This document shows positions 12,930 to 23,549 of a DNA stretch of 64,000 nucleotides, piece by piece. Made by a program: the position numbers and the translations under genes. Position 1 is the stretch's first letter; each line of letters opens with the position of its first letter. Origin of the DNA: Megamerina dolium (lineage: Eukaryota > Arthropoda > Insecta > Diptera > Megamerinidae); contig OY978527.1 of assembly GCA_963854835.1 (NCBI GenBank), forward strand, positions 31,093,547 to 31,157,546, read 5' to 3'. The notes under the pieces are model-generated. The model searched no databases and was not told the origin of the DNA. It saw only the letters and a list, made by a program, of their open reading frames with translations.

Positions 12930-13260
12930 ACATAATTCTGTTTGTAGACCGTTTATGTAACCGTTCAAGGCCCAAGATTCCTGAACAGCGACAAAATCTT
13001 TTGGCCTTCACACACGCCTTAAATCGGACTGGTCGATCATCAATATCCACAATGCGAATCAAAGCTCTTTTGGGTTTGGGGTTCTTCAGTGACAAACCAT
13101 GTCCTCTAAAACTGTGCACAATTTGTAATCCAGCGTGTTCAATCAGAACTGCCAGAGAGCCATAATTCAGAAGCAACGAATGCTGGTAAATTGTTTTGGA
13201 ATCAGGTTTGGGTCGTTTTAGCTTAAATGACACTTTTCGACCCATGGTCCTTAGATGGCC
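12930..13260 (-). pseudogene. maT-like (DD37D) mariner relic, copy A
   Basis: The minus-strand sequence from about 13215 to 12965 aligns base for base, at roughly three quarters identity, with the relic at 38.15-38.45 kb. Shared text includes CCAAACCTGA, CAGCATTC, GCTGGATTACAAATT and TTTAGAGGACATGG. It corresponds to the transposase C-terminal third (DD.PVR.KACVKAK end). The catalytic SPDLN stretch is corrupted to an LAVLIEHAGL-like reading. The 136-codon frame over it is therefore a partly shifted reading, not a host gene. Confidence 0.65.
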
Positions 13261-13996
13261 GTACCTACACCCTATCATTTTACTTGTTAAATTTTTGTCC
13301 ATCCAACAGAAAAGGCAGTTAGCAGACTCTTTCCGCACTACAGCAATAGCGACAGATACAAATCAGAAAAGGTAATTAATGTAAAAAATAAAAGAAAATT
13401 TCGAACTGACTTTTGAACGTCAACTGTGTGAACGTATGTATGTGTGTTAATGGCATCAATTACAGCAATTTGACATTTTTTTAGACGCTTGCATATTTTT
13501 ACAATTATCGAGTAGATCTAATTAAAGGAATTCGGTTATTTTGTTCTACTCCTAGATATATGTAAGTACATGTGTATTTAAATGATATAAAAATAGGTCG
13601 TATCAATTACATTCTCATAATAACTACCTACCAACCTACCAGTTTTTGTTTCAATAGTATTCTTCATCCAAATGAACTACTTCGTATTTTTCTTTCAGTT
13701 TCATTGAATTTATCATATTTAATTGAGATTTCTGGTTAGTGTGGTTATACACATGTACATAAGTATACTACATGTATAAGTGATGGCGTGTTATGAAATG
13801 ATTATTAAATACATATCTTATACTCGCACAAACATACGCTGTTCCAACTTATTGAACAACAATACAAAAGCCTTTAACACAACACACTACGGCGTACAAT
13901 AATATCATGTGTAATAAATACAACCGTGTGTAGAGTGCTACTTGCCCAAAGTAATATAAGAAGAATAATAAACAATTTATATTCTTTATAAATCAC

Positions 13997-14016
13997 CGCC
14001 GCCGCCGCCGCAGCCG
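13997..14016. repeat. GCC microsatellite
   Basis: A (GCC)n tract with one interruption, GC-rich within AT-rich DNA. Confidence 0.9.
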
Positions 14017-14400
14017 CAGACACTATTAGAAAAATAACAATTTGGAAAAGAAAGAAAATGTGTACCTACGTAACGTAGGAGAGCTTAAAAACTAATGGTG
14101 ATGAATGATGAGCTATGCGCACGTTGATGAGTAGATGAAATATTAAAAGTACATTTTATAAAAGGGAACAACTTAATTAAATGTCGTAAACAATTGAAGT
14201 AAGAAATTAAAAAGAAGCAAATGTGAGTCGTACTCCTAACAGCACTTGCCACTGTCTGGTGCCAGTAAAACTATGTATACATATAACTATTTAATAACTA
14301 CTATACTCGTACATCAATTATATACGCTGCTGCTTCAGTAGCATAACTACACACATATACATATTTTATGTAACATAAAATCAATGAATTTCAATTCATA

Positions 14401-14432
14401 TTGTGTGTGCGTGTGTGTGTGTGTGTGTGTGT
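14401..14432. repeat. GT microsatellite
   Basis: A (TG)n tract of about 30 bp with one C interruption. Confidence 0.95.
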
Positions 14433-16361
14433 ACGGTTTTTAAAAAGCATCTGAAATACAAATTGTTTCATTATCCCTTGGTGTTTGCCATTACAACGGA
14501 AGTCTGTAGAGGCAGGCATATAAGCATCTATGTATGTAAGTATTTCTATGTGCTATGGTAGTATGTATGTGCGGGAAGATTATTATATTTTTCATGAGAA
14601 ATTTTCATTTGAAATCATAACAAGTTAATTTGTACAGACTTGGTTGCCCATCTCCTTTGCCTATAAGTAATTATTACGATTATTATTATTAGGTGTTTTT
14701 CTTTTTTATTGTTTTGTTTTTGTTTTTAATAAGAACATCGAGAGTCTAAACACAAGTACGAAGTAGAAGAGTGAAAATTACATTAATAAAAATAGGCAGT
14801 TTTGTGGCAACAACGGTAGCTGATGCAGCTGAAATATTATATGTATATGTATTCACTTCCATAACAATGTTAACACATGAGTATGTATTAGTATGTATCA
14901 ATTGATGTTTGAACTTATTAGACAGCTGCGATAGCCCGAATAGTCCGACATGGTTCATTTTGTAGAGTTCATTAATTTTTTTCTTTAGGTCACAATTTTT
15001 TGTGCCTTGAGTTGATTTGTTGTTCTTCTCTTTTAATTGCTGATCTAGTTTCTGAAATCAGGAAATTGTTATTACTACTCCGTCTGATATCTGCTACTAT
15101 TGGGAGCCTAGTATGTTGTCAACATTTGTATAATTATGTATATGATGTTGAAGAGAAATTACTTTAGAAAATGGTCAAAAGAAATTAAATAAACAAAACA
15201 ATTAATGAGGGTAATTCCGCCCCATCATATTGAATACAGGCTAATTATTACTTATTATTTATGTAAGTATAGCTATACTTTTTTTTTTTTATTTTAATCA
15301 ACCAAGTAATTATACTTATATCTTAAATGCTATAACTACCTTGTTTGATTGCCAAACCTTGAATATATTATGTTTGTAATAAATAGTGTAGATACATACA
15401 ATTTTCAAAATTATGTAAAGCTAAGAGAATTAAATGAGAACTGAAAAAGGTTTCAAGCTTATCAAATTAAAACAATAAAGCATCAGCAAAACGACCACCA
15501 CCACCACCACCACAAGCACCAATCTTATCAGTAGCAAATCTAATTTTATTAACAAAAGAACCCGCCTAACAGGCACGATATGACACTAAGTCAAATGTAG
15601 AATGCAAGGAAGAGAAAAGGAATAAACAATTTTTATAAAACTTATCTACATCAAAATATCGGTACTAAGTATATCCTACAAATGCAAAAATAACAAAAAT
15701 TTTAACTTAGCCGAAAATCAAATTTAAAAAATTAGCCAACAAAAATAAATGCACACACATTCACCGTACCTAAGCTCATCGTGGATATACTACATAATGC
15801 TAATTTGCTGCAAAAATTACACAACTCCAAAATTCATATTATTGAGAAATCGCAAATTAATGCTTCAAGTGCTATCATTCCAACACGATAAAAGGGCTAG
15901 TAACACAGTGTTAATATATCGACTTGTGCAATTTAATTTTTTGAATCTTTGAGCGATAATTTATACTTGTGTTGCTATTGCCACAAAAGTACAACCCACG
16001 AAATTAATTAAGTTAAAATATATTATTGTGATTACAAACAAAAAATTACATTCATCGCTAATATTACTTGATAATTTTCATTGACTACACAAAATTCAAG
16101 ATATGCATTTGCGAACCTTATTCATATGCTCACGCTCGAAAAATTCGCATTTTGAGTTTTGTCGTTATTGCAGCGAGCGAGCAAAATATGTCTACATATT
16201 AGAAGTAACCCAGCAGGAAATTACGCAACACAATTGATGCATCTAATAAAAATTATTAAATTCTTTAATTGATTCAACTCAATTTCATGAAATTGATCCA
16301 AGTGAAACTCTTCCGAATTAACAATTGAGTAAGAAATAATGTTTGGAGTAAGCTTATATTC

Positions 16362-16689
16362 TTATTATATTATTATTATATTTGCGGTTATTATATCAGC
16401 GGTTAGTACGTTGGCGTTCTGATATGTAAGTCGTGGGTTCAATCCCCGGCTGAAGCATAAATATAATATCGAAATGATTTTTCCATCTGTCGGCAAGCAA
16501 TTGGGGATTCTTCCGCCAGTAACAATTCGCCATGGAAAAGCTTCTAAAAGATCTCTGTGACAAAGCTCAGAAAAAGTGATGCCGGTCAGAAAAATAAGTA
16601 GGTCCCTAAAATTGTACTTGAAGAAAAACTTGGTCAAAGAACTCTTCGGGGCTTACAAATGTCAAATATTTATTTAATTTTTTTTTTCT
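16362..16689 (+). mobile_element. tRNA-headed SINE, copy 1
   Basis: The head keeps the A-box-like TATCAGCGGTTAG and B-box GGTTCAATCCCC. The body shares CTGTCGGCAAGCAATTGG, CTGTGACAAAGCTCAGAAAA and TAAGTAGGTCCCT with the other copies. It ends in a T-rich ATTTATTTAATTTT tail. Flanks 16348-16361 and 16690-16703 match at 12 of 14 bases, a likely aged target duplication. Transcription by RNA polymerase III is inferred from the head. Confidence 0.85.
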
Positions 16690-16936
16690 GTAAGTTTTTA
16701 TTCAATAGAAATGTGAACAACTGTTCAAGTATGCTTTGAAAATGATTACAAATCTAATACTCAGAGGTATTCTGAAATCCGATCGAAATCAAAAAGGTGT
16801 TCTTCAATCCTATTGAAATTAGGAAATTTGAACAAAATACAAATCCTGTGTTGTGTCCATTGTTTACGTTTGTATTTCATTGTAACTTATTAATTTGTGA
16901 GTGAAAAAGTAGACTGTTTGTTATTGACAAATTTAA

Positions 16937-17672
16937 GGGGGAAGACCACCTTGAGCTGTCGGAAAATAAAGTATTTTCGGAATTTTTTTTCAGCATTAAA
17001 ACAACTTGCAATGATAAAATGTTTTATATGATTTTATTAGTTATCTTTTTTACAATAAATGTCAATTTTTTTTGCTTGGATCTCGGGCTCCCTGTACACG
17101 CTGCACCAGGTCCCGTAGCCCCCTTCCAGCTCGATTTTCCCCATCGGTGGGACATCTGGACCCTTGGCAAGTGAATCTGGAACAAAAGTTAAATAGGCAG
17201 GTTATTCTCCATATAATTTCGCACTGAAATACTGAAGCCGTTTTTTGAAAAGTTAATTTTTACGAAAATGGTGGCTATTTATAAAAAATTGTTAATTTTT
17301 TACCTGTAAAATTTGTCTCAAAATCGTTCTTTAAAAATCCAAATTATAAAATATCAAAAATGCCATCCAGTATTTCGATGCAGAATTAAATTCTCGATAA
17401 TTTTGCAAGGTTTCATCAAAATCGGTTGAAAACTGCAAGCGTGATATGTCCCACCAGTTTACAAAATGTCGTTTCGAGATAAACGCGTTTGAAGTTTTAG
17501 AAACTCGCTCAGTGCCCCGGGAAATTTTTTAAAAAATCGTCTCATTACCTCGGTAAAATGTTTCTGGCGGACTATAGATGCATAATACATTAAAATACAC
17601 ACCTCATAGAACATTTCAAGCAAAAAAAAAAAATTCGATTTTTTCAAACCGTCAAAGTGGTCTTCCCCTTTG
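16937..17672 (-). mobile_element. TTAA-flanked DNA transposon with terminal inverted repeats
   Basis: TTAA lies at 16933-16936 and 17673-17676. The ends are inverted repeats: GGGGGAAGACCACCTTGA on the left and, read from the right, AAAGGGGAAGACCACTTTGA. Within, on the minus strand, come a conserved AAACGCGTTTATCTCGAAAC block (17500-17473) and a possible terminal exon at 17176-17037. The TTAA target and termini suggest a Kolobok-type element, by inference. It is too short to be autonomous. Confidence 0.7.
17037..17176 (-). CDS. possible terminal exon inside the TTAA-flanked element
   Basis: After a strong acceptor (pyrimidine-rich TTTTGTTCCAG) the minus strand is open for 45 codons. It starts DSLAKGPDVPPMGKIELEGG, continues to CSVYREPEIQAKK and ends IDIYCKKDN then TAATAAAATC, so a stop and a polyadenylation-like signal coincide. 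The stretch is much richer in G+C than its surroundings, as expected for coding constraint. I do not recognise the protein. It may be the last exon of the element's own transposase or of a captured gene. Confidence 0.45.
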
Positions 17673-17999
17673 TTAAAAACTTTAATAAAATAAAAGTAGA
17701 GAACAAAATACGAGTATATTGGAAAAAAATACGAGAATTTAGATTCATTCAGATTCATTATAAGTAAAATTAATGAATGACTTTATAAATTATTAATAAT
17801 TTGGTTTAATTTTCACTTTAGATTTATAGCTCAATACCGACTCAATAAAGATGCATTATCCACGATATTAAGGTAAATGTCCATTCCACCTCTTCTTCAA
17901 TTGGCTACAAGATTGAGGTTTTCAGCTGCAGGAGGTTACTAGAGATCAGCAGTAAATTACTGTGAGTTGAGTTACTTTATAAGTATGTTTGATTTGTTA

Positions 18000-18667
18000 G
18001 TGCCTGTTCACATTGGCTTGCCCAGACGCAACTGTGCGAGCGAGATAGGTAGAAAAGTAGGCAGTAAGAAAGTGATGGAAGTTTTGCGCCGAAAATCCAA
18101 TCCAAAATTAAAAATCGGCGCAACGACCTATGTTCTATGTCCAAAGCGTTCCGATTATGACAACTATGCTCACAAATTTTTGAACCTTGAAGCGATAACA
18201 TCAATAAGAAGCGTTCTATATTAGGGTTGTGCGATTAATTGTTTGTTCAAAAAGTCTGATTAATTAAATTATTCGACAAATCAATTCGCTTGATCAAAAT
18301 TATGATTTATCAAAATTGAAATTATTCGATTAATCAGAATTTTGATTAATCGCAATCATTTTCATGTTTATTTTTTCTTTATTTATGAAATATTTGAAAT
18401 ATTATCAATATTTTGAAAATTTTTTTAGAATAATTTCTATTTTGAATAACCAAAACATGATAATTCGATTAATTTCATATTTGATTAATCGAATACTTTG
18501 ATTAATCAATATTTCTGAACAAACGATTAATTGCACAGCCCTACTTTATTCCAAAATTCCAATTCCACTGTAGCATATTATTTGAAATAAAACCGGCGCA
18601 ATTGCACTAATGTGATCACAGCGTTCATGGATATACCGTTCATGGGAAATCTAATGTAAACAGGCAC
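18000..18667. mobile_element. Harbinger-like MITE (outer element of a nest)
   Basis: The ends are inverted: GTGCCTGTTCACATT at 18000 and GTGCCTGTTTACATT read from 18667. TTA is duplicated on both flanks (17997-17999 and 18668-18670). A TTA target with a GTGCCTGTT-like terminus fits PIF/Harbinger MITEs. It is 668 bp but only about 346 bp without the inner element. The 85-codon plus-strand frame at 17967-18224 crosses its left end and is not a gene. Confidence 0.75.
18222..18543. mobile_element. hAT-like MITE with long inverted repeats (inner element)
   Basis: The ends read TAGGGTTGTGCGATTAAT on the left and TAGGGCTGTGCAATTAAT from the right. Homology continues through TGTTTGTTCA and TGATTAAT blocks for about 60 bp. 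Eight-base flanks TCTATATT and ACTTTATT match at 6 of 8, compatible with an aged hAT duplication. It interrupts the outer MITE, so it is the younger of the two. Confidence 0.75.
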
Positions 18668-18669
18668 TT

Positions 18670-20330
18670 AGGAAGTAAAATAGAGCCTTAATCGAACATT
18701 GACGAAAGTGTGAAATATCAAACAAACATTGATCATGAAATATTCAGCATGACACTATTATTTATATAGCCATATAATTACTTCTGTTACGATTTGTTAT
18801 AAGAATTCGAAGAAAATTGCATTTATTTCCATTGAATATTTTAAAATGCTATAAACATTAGAATATGTATTTGCATATGCTTTGTCAAATAAATTTTCCC
18901 GCTGGGAGCAATCAGAAATTCGAAAGAATATTATATAATAAAGAAAACATTACAGGGGTTTTCATAAAATGCGTCGGACATTGAAAATGACATCGAATGA
19001 AATTTGATTTTGTAAAATGCAACGCTGGTCTGTTTTTTTTTCCAAAACATTAGTCCTGTCCTGACCTGTTTTTTGTCGAACGCACCTGCATTTGCTAAGT
19101 TAATTAAGTTAATTACATGTTTCGTATAAGAATTATTTTAATATATTGTGGATACTATAGCATAAACATATCCATTATTTACCATAGTTTTATATAAGTA
19201 GAAGAGCAATCGTTTTTTGCAATTAATTAATTGTCCTACAATGAGAATTCCGACATTCATAGTAGTAATACGCTCTTTTCATATTTAAAGCACGTCATGA
19301 AACTGCCCTACTGATTCACGTACACTTGACGTATTTCTCAAAATGTATGCTTAGCTTCAAACAACAACAATTGAACATTTCACATAAATATTTTCTAAAT
19401 AGAAAATGAATTTTACTATTCATGTAGAGCAACCTGTAATGATGCCCGTTGTTAAACTCTTTATAAATGGAATATGCGAATGTATTGTATAATAACCACG
19501 GCATAAAAGAATATATATGTACATAGGTATAGGAAGAAAAGCGAGAAGGAAAATCAAAAGAGAAACAGAAGGGATAATTTTACGACCCAGAAATTATTTT
19601 TGTTTAGAAAATTTGCATTTTTGTTGTAATGAGCATAAGCTGGCTGACATACCAACAGGCTGATCATAAATAATGGGTATAAAACTGTGGACTGTAGGCA
19701 CTTACTACGTTTGTTAATGAATTCAATTAAGGTTCAACTAACAAACGCCTATTATTTGTGTGTTCGCAGCACTTGTACTTTATATTGTTAAAAATAATAG
19801 ACTACGATTAGTAGGTTGATTCCACAATTCAGAACTTTCCATTGAAATTAAAATCGTGTAAACATTTAAGATATGAAAAGATTAACAAATAGACGCAATA
19901 CTACTTACTTTTATACATACGTGTAGTATGTCATTTTCAATAAATCATTTCTTACTTTGTTAATTTTGCTAATCGCTCCATTTCGTTTAATTGTGGAAAG
20001 ATAGTGATTTAGGAAGCAAATAGAAAACCAAGTATGTTGAAGCCAATCAAGATGTAATAATGCATTTATATGCATATATTAAAAATAAGAATAATACGAA
20101 ATTAAGGTATATAAATATATATACATATATATTTATACCACCCAAATAAACCTATTTTTTCATATTGAGTTAATAATTTAAAACACACCCATACAGTCCC
20201 ATTATCATCCAAGCAAAGGATATTTTCAAAAAAATGTTTAAGTATGACAAAAATGAAGACTTTTATGTAAGCAGAATGTAATGGACAAGATATCGTTGCT
20301 TAGGTAGGGTGAAAGTTTGACTAACGCCAG
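18670..20330. other. AT-rich non-coding stretch, no gene seen
   Basis: No recognisable coding sequence or repeat family. Short inverted A/T tracts only. Confidence 0.55.
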
Positions 20331-20459
20331 AACAAACTAAAGCTGGCAAATTATGGAAATTTATTTAGAAAATCATAGTTCAGGGCGGGAATAGTACCAT
20401 GCGCTACGTCCATTTTACAATCGACATAATCGTCCATCTTAGCGTCTAATTCGAAGAAG
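20330..20459 (+). pseudogene. rosa-like mariner relic, 5' part (split by SINE)
   Basis: It aligns with 29190-29285 (ATTTA/GAAAATCATGATTCA, TACGTCCATKTTACA, GTCGACATA). It encodes the degraded N-terminal helix-turn-helix region of a DD41D-type transposase. The relic continues after the SINE at 20791. Confidence 0.7.
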
Positions 20460-20790
20460 TATAGATCGTGGGTGCCGTAGCTCAGCGGTTAGTGTGTTGG
20501 CCTTCTGATCTGTAGGTCGTGGTTCAATCCCACGTGGTACCCACCTGTCGACAAGCAATAGGCAATTCTTCCGACAGTAACAACTTGCAATGAAAAAGCT
20601 TTTAAAAGAACTCTGTGACAAAGCTCAGAAAAAGTGATGTCACAAGGGCCGTTCGGAACCGGCTAAAATAAGTAGGTCCCTTCTAATACTGTCCAAACAT
20701 TTAACACGCACAACAGTAATGGAGGAGAAGCTCGGCCAATGAGCCCTTCGGGGCTTTAAGTGCCACATATTTATTTTTTTTATAGATCGT
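20460..20790. repeat. 10-bp target-site duplication of SINE copy 2
   Basis: TATAGATCGT occurs at 20460-20469 and 20781-20790, directly flanking the SINE. The homologous mariner copy at 29.2-29.35 kb has only one such segment, so it acts as an empty site. Confidence 0.9.
20470..20780 (+). mobile_element. tRNA-headed SINE, copy 2 (intact ends)
   Basis: It begins GGGTGCCGTAGCTCAGCGGT, a tRNA-like 5' half with A box TAGCTCAGCGGTTAG and B box GGTTCAATCCC, and GGTACCC closes the head against the starting GGGTGCC. The body ends with CTCGGCCAATGAGCCCTTCG and a T-rich tail, ATTTATTTTTTT. A perfect 10-bp target duplication flanks it. It lies inside a mariner relic in the same orientation. The head is not a functional tRNA: the anticodon arm is imperfect and the 3' CCA region runs on into the SINE body. 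Confidence 0.93.
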
Positions 20791-21040
20791 TTTCGTACCA
20801 CATATACTCAAAATGATAAAATGCATCTGTGGAGATGTCGTACAGTGCGCACCGTAGAAACAATTGCTGCTGTAGAACGTAGTATTGAAGAGGACCCAAA
20901 TGAGTCGATTCCCAATTGCGCACAGTAATTGGAACTGTGTGCTTAAATTTTATGAAAATTTTGACGTAAAGGTCTCTGCCGAGTGGGGCAGGAATTAAAG
21001 CCGTCAATCCATGATCCACGAATGGCATAAAATATATGAT
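20791..21040 (+). pseudogene. rosa-like mariner relic, 3' part (split by SINE)
   Basis: The sequence continues the match to 29285-29560, with TGTACAGTGCGCA(A/C)CGTAGAA, AATTGCTG(C/T)TGTAGA and GTATTGA(A/G)GAGGACC as the clearest text. Reading frames are broken. It ends where a SINE fragment begins near 21045. Confidence 0.75.
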
Positions 21041-21044
21041 TTTT

Positions 21045-21355
21045 TCAACGGTGTCCACCTGTCGACGTGCAATTGGTAATTCTTCCAACAATAAGAATTT
21101 GGCTTGACAAACCGTCTAAAACATCACAACTTCCTCTACCTTCATACATGTTAAATTTGGATAGTATCGGAGGTGTCCTACATCGATTCCGAACGACAGA
21201 ATCGTTGCGACCTTTGCCAGCAGGTGGGCACTGTTTGAATGCATAAATATTTTTTGCTATTAAATTTGTCGCTGCCAAGATTCAAACTCACAGCCCAAAA
21301 ACACATGGCTCAAGCTTGCGCACTAACCAACTGAGATTCGGTAGCTACTAGCAGC
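21045..21355. mobile_element. SINE fragments, one forward and one reverse
   Basis: Bases 21050-21150 match the SINE body forward (CCACCTGTCGACGTGCAATTGG). Bases 21155-21355 match it in reverse, ending in a tRNA-like head on the minus strand with GCTACCGAATCTCAGTTGGT and a diverged B box. Two damaged copies thus lie tail to tail, or one copy was rearranged. Confidence 0.65.
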
Positions 21356-21359
21356 GCAC

Positions 21360-22640
21360 CAACGAATTGAAATTATTGAATTTTATTATTCTTTCGGACG
21401 ATTTATTGTCACAACGCAAAAAGCAATATCGCCAGAATTTTAATGCTGAAACAGGTTATTTAATTTTATCGGAGATTTTCAATAGTAAACTGACAAGCAA
21501 TGTAAAATAGAAAATAATCAAGCTTGCTAATTACATATCTCCTTCCTCTCTGCTTTCTTTTATACAATGTTTTTCGATTAAATATTCTCGCAATGCATAC
21601 AAGTATATTCCGTTTCTCCGACGACCTAAATCACAAAAATTCAACCTTAAGTAAAAGATGAGTTCGTCAAAAATTATGACACTCTGGGGAATGAAACTAC
21701 TACCATGCAGATACTACAGTATGTAGTACTCAAACTACAAGAGCAACAACAACCCCTAAGCGACCACCGACCAACAACTTTCAGCAAAAAACCACACACA
21801 CATTCACTAGAGCAGCGTCTACATTAGCTGCATCAACTGAATAAATATGCCAAAGCATTTTGCCAGCCAGTCAGCCAACCACCAACTGTCAAACCACCAC
21901 TACCACCCATTTATGTATACAGAAGAGGCCTCATGTTAAGAGTTTATACTGAAACAGATTGTAGTTCTTGAAAATATTTTGGTTTGTAATTCGGAACAAA
22001 TGACTTTGCATCAAGAGCAGTAACAGCAACAAATGATAACAATATAATGGAAAAGGCATTTTGTGGTGATCATATGCTTCCTCCTCCACTCGTTTTAGAC
22101 TAATACAATTTACACACGTCACTGATTTAGGTTTCAGGGATTTATGCTAGTGATGGGGGTGATGTTTGACTGCTTCCCGCATCAATATATTGTAGAATAC
22201 ATTTATTTCGTTGTATAGTATGATACATTCATGTGTTTGTGTTATGTGAATGTTGTGAACATGTAATTTGTTGGCTCGACAGGCATTTATCCTTGTTACT
22301 TGTGTATATTGTATATGTTGTGGGCGGGTCGTTTAAGAGGAATTTGCTCGAGTAAATTGGAAAATTGGTGCGATTTTGTGTGAGTACGGAGTTGTTGTTT
22401 TCATCGTTGTTGTTATATTTTTTATACGTATATACATTTCACTTCTTTGGACACGCTTTGTTGAATTTCTCTCACATCTCTAATAAACTTAAATGAAGGC
22501 AATTTTCGGTGCTGTTGTGGGTTAATATAGAAACAATAAAATTGAATTGAGCCCATTTTAATGCTTCCTTTAGTTTATTTTGGCATTTTCGTTATTTTGT
22601 CTCTACCTTATCCATCTATCGTAATATGCTTTTTATTTTA
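21360..22640. other. AT-rich non-coding stretch, no gene seen
   Basis: Short CAA and CCA repeats near 21715-21910. Otherwise nothing recognisable. Confidence 0.55.
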
Positions 22641-22754
22641 TTATTAGATGAAATTGACAAATGAGTGTTTTATTATTATTATTATTTTTATTATTATTGT
22701 ATTATTACAATAATTTAAATTTAAATAAACAATTAAATCAAAAATGTTTAATTA

Positions 22755-23037
<283 letters not shown>

Positions 23038-23039
23038 AC

Positions 23040-23220
23040 TTATGTGGCCATAACAACCGAATACCGAAAATAACATGCTTCGCCAGCCATCTCTGTTCTC
23101 GCTAGCTGACGCTAGTTAGAAATTCCAAGCGCCGTCAGGTTCTCCAGTACTTGGTCTTTCCTCTTCTGCGTCGTCCTCTAGCGGGTTCCGAAACTGGAGC
23201 TGGCTGGAGCTGTCTGGAGC
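23040..23220 (-). mobile_element. family E retrotransposon 3' end, short copy
   Basis: On the minus strand the text runs from GGAACCCGCTAGAGGACGAC through AAGTACTGGAGAACCTGACG to CCACATAAGTAAG and then the TA array. It duplicates the 3' end of the longer copy that starts at 23550. It encodes the tail of the RT protein ([12 protein letters not shown]) after frame correction. Confidence 0.8.
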
Positions 23221-23221
23221 G

Positions 23222-23223
23222 TG

Positions 23224-23306
<83 letters not shown>

Positions 23307-23375
23307 GTATATATATATATGTATGTATATATATATATATGTATGTATATATATGTATATATATATATGTATATA

Positions 23376-23434
<59 letters not shown>

Positions 23435-23447
23435 GTATATATATATG

Positions 23448-23491
<44 letters not shown>

Positions 23492-23506
23492 CTTACTTAT
23501 ATATAA

Positions 23507-23545
<39 letters not shown>
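23222..23545. repeat. TA-rich microsatellite arrays between two retrotransposon 3' ends
   Basis: (TA)n with TATG variants at 23222-23490, a short CTTACTTATATATAAATACA break, then TA again to 23545. The array on the right touches the 3' end of the long family E copy. Confidence 0.95.
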
Positions 23546-23548
<3 letters not shown>

Positions 23549-23549
23549 T

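Larger units (their letters stand above)
13350..16340. other. AT-rich non-coding stretch with microsatellites
   Basis: Contains a GCC repeat (13997-14016), a GT repeat (14401-14432), a CCA repeat (about 15496-15513) and many homopolymer runs. No coding motif or transposon end was recognised in these 3 kb. Confidence 0.6.

Noticed and set aside
12928..13338. A 136-codon minus-strand frame that looks like a host gene
   Set aside because: It aligns at the DNA level with a mariner relic at 38.15-38.48 kb and mixes reading frames of the transposase.
17967..18224. An 85-codon open frame at the left of the nested MITEs
   Set aside because: It spans the left end of the outer MITE and ends at the inner one; no protein similarity is apparent.
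20470..20545. A possible tRNA gene (A box, B box, closing acceptor stem)
   Set aside because: It is the head of a SINE with target duplications; the same head recurs at six other sites, the anticodon arm is imperfect and the body continues without a tRNA 3' end.
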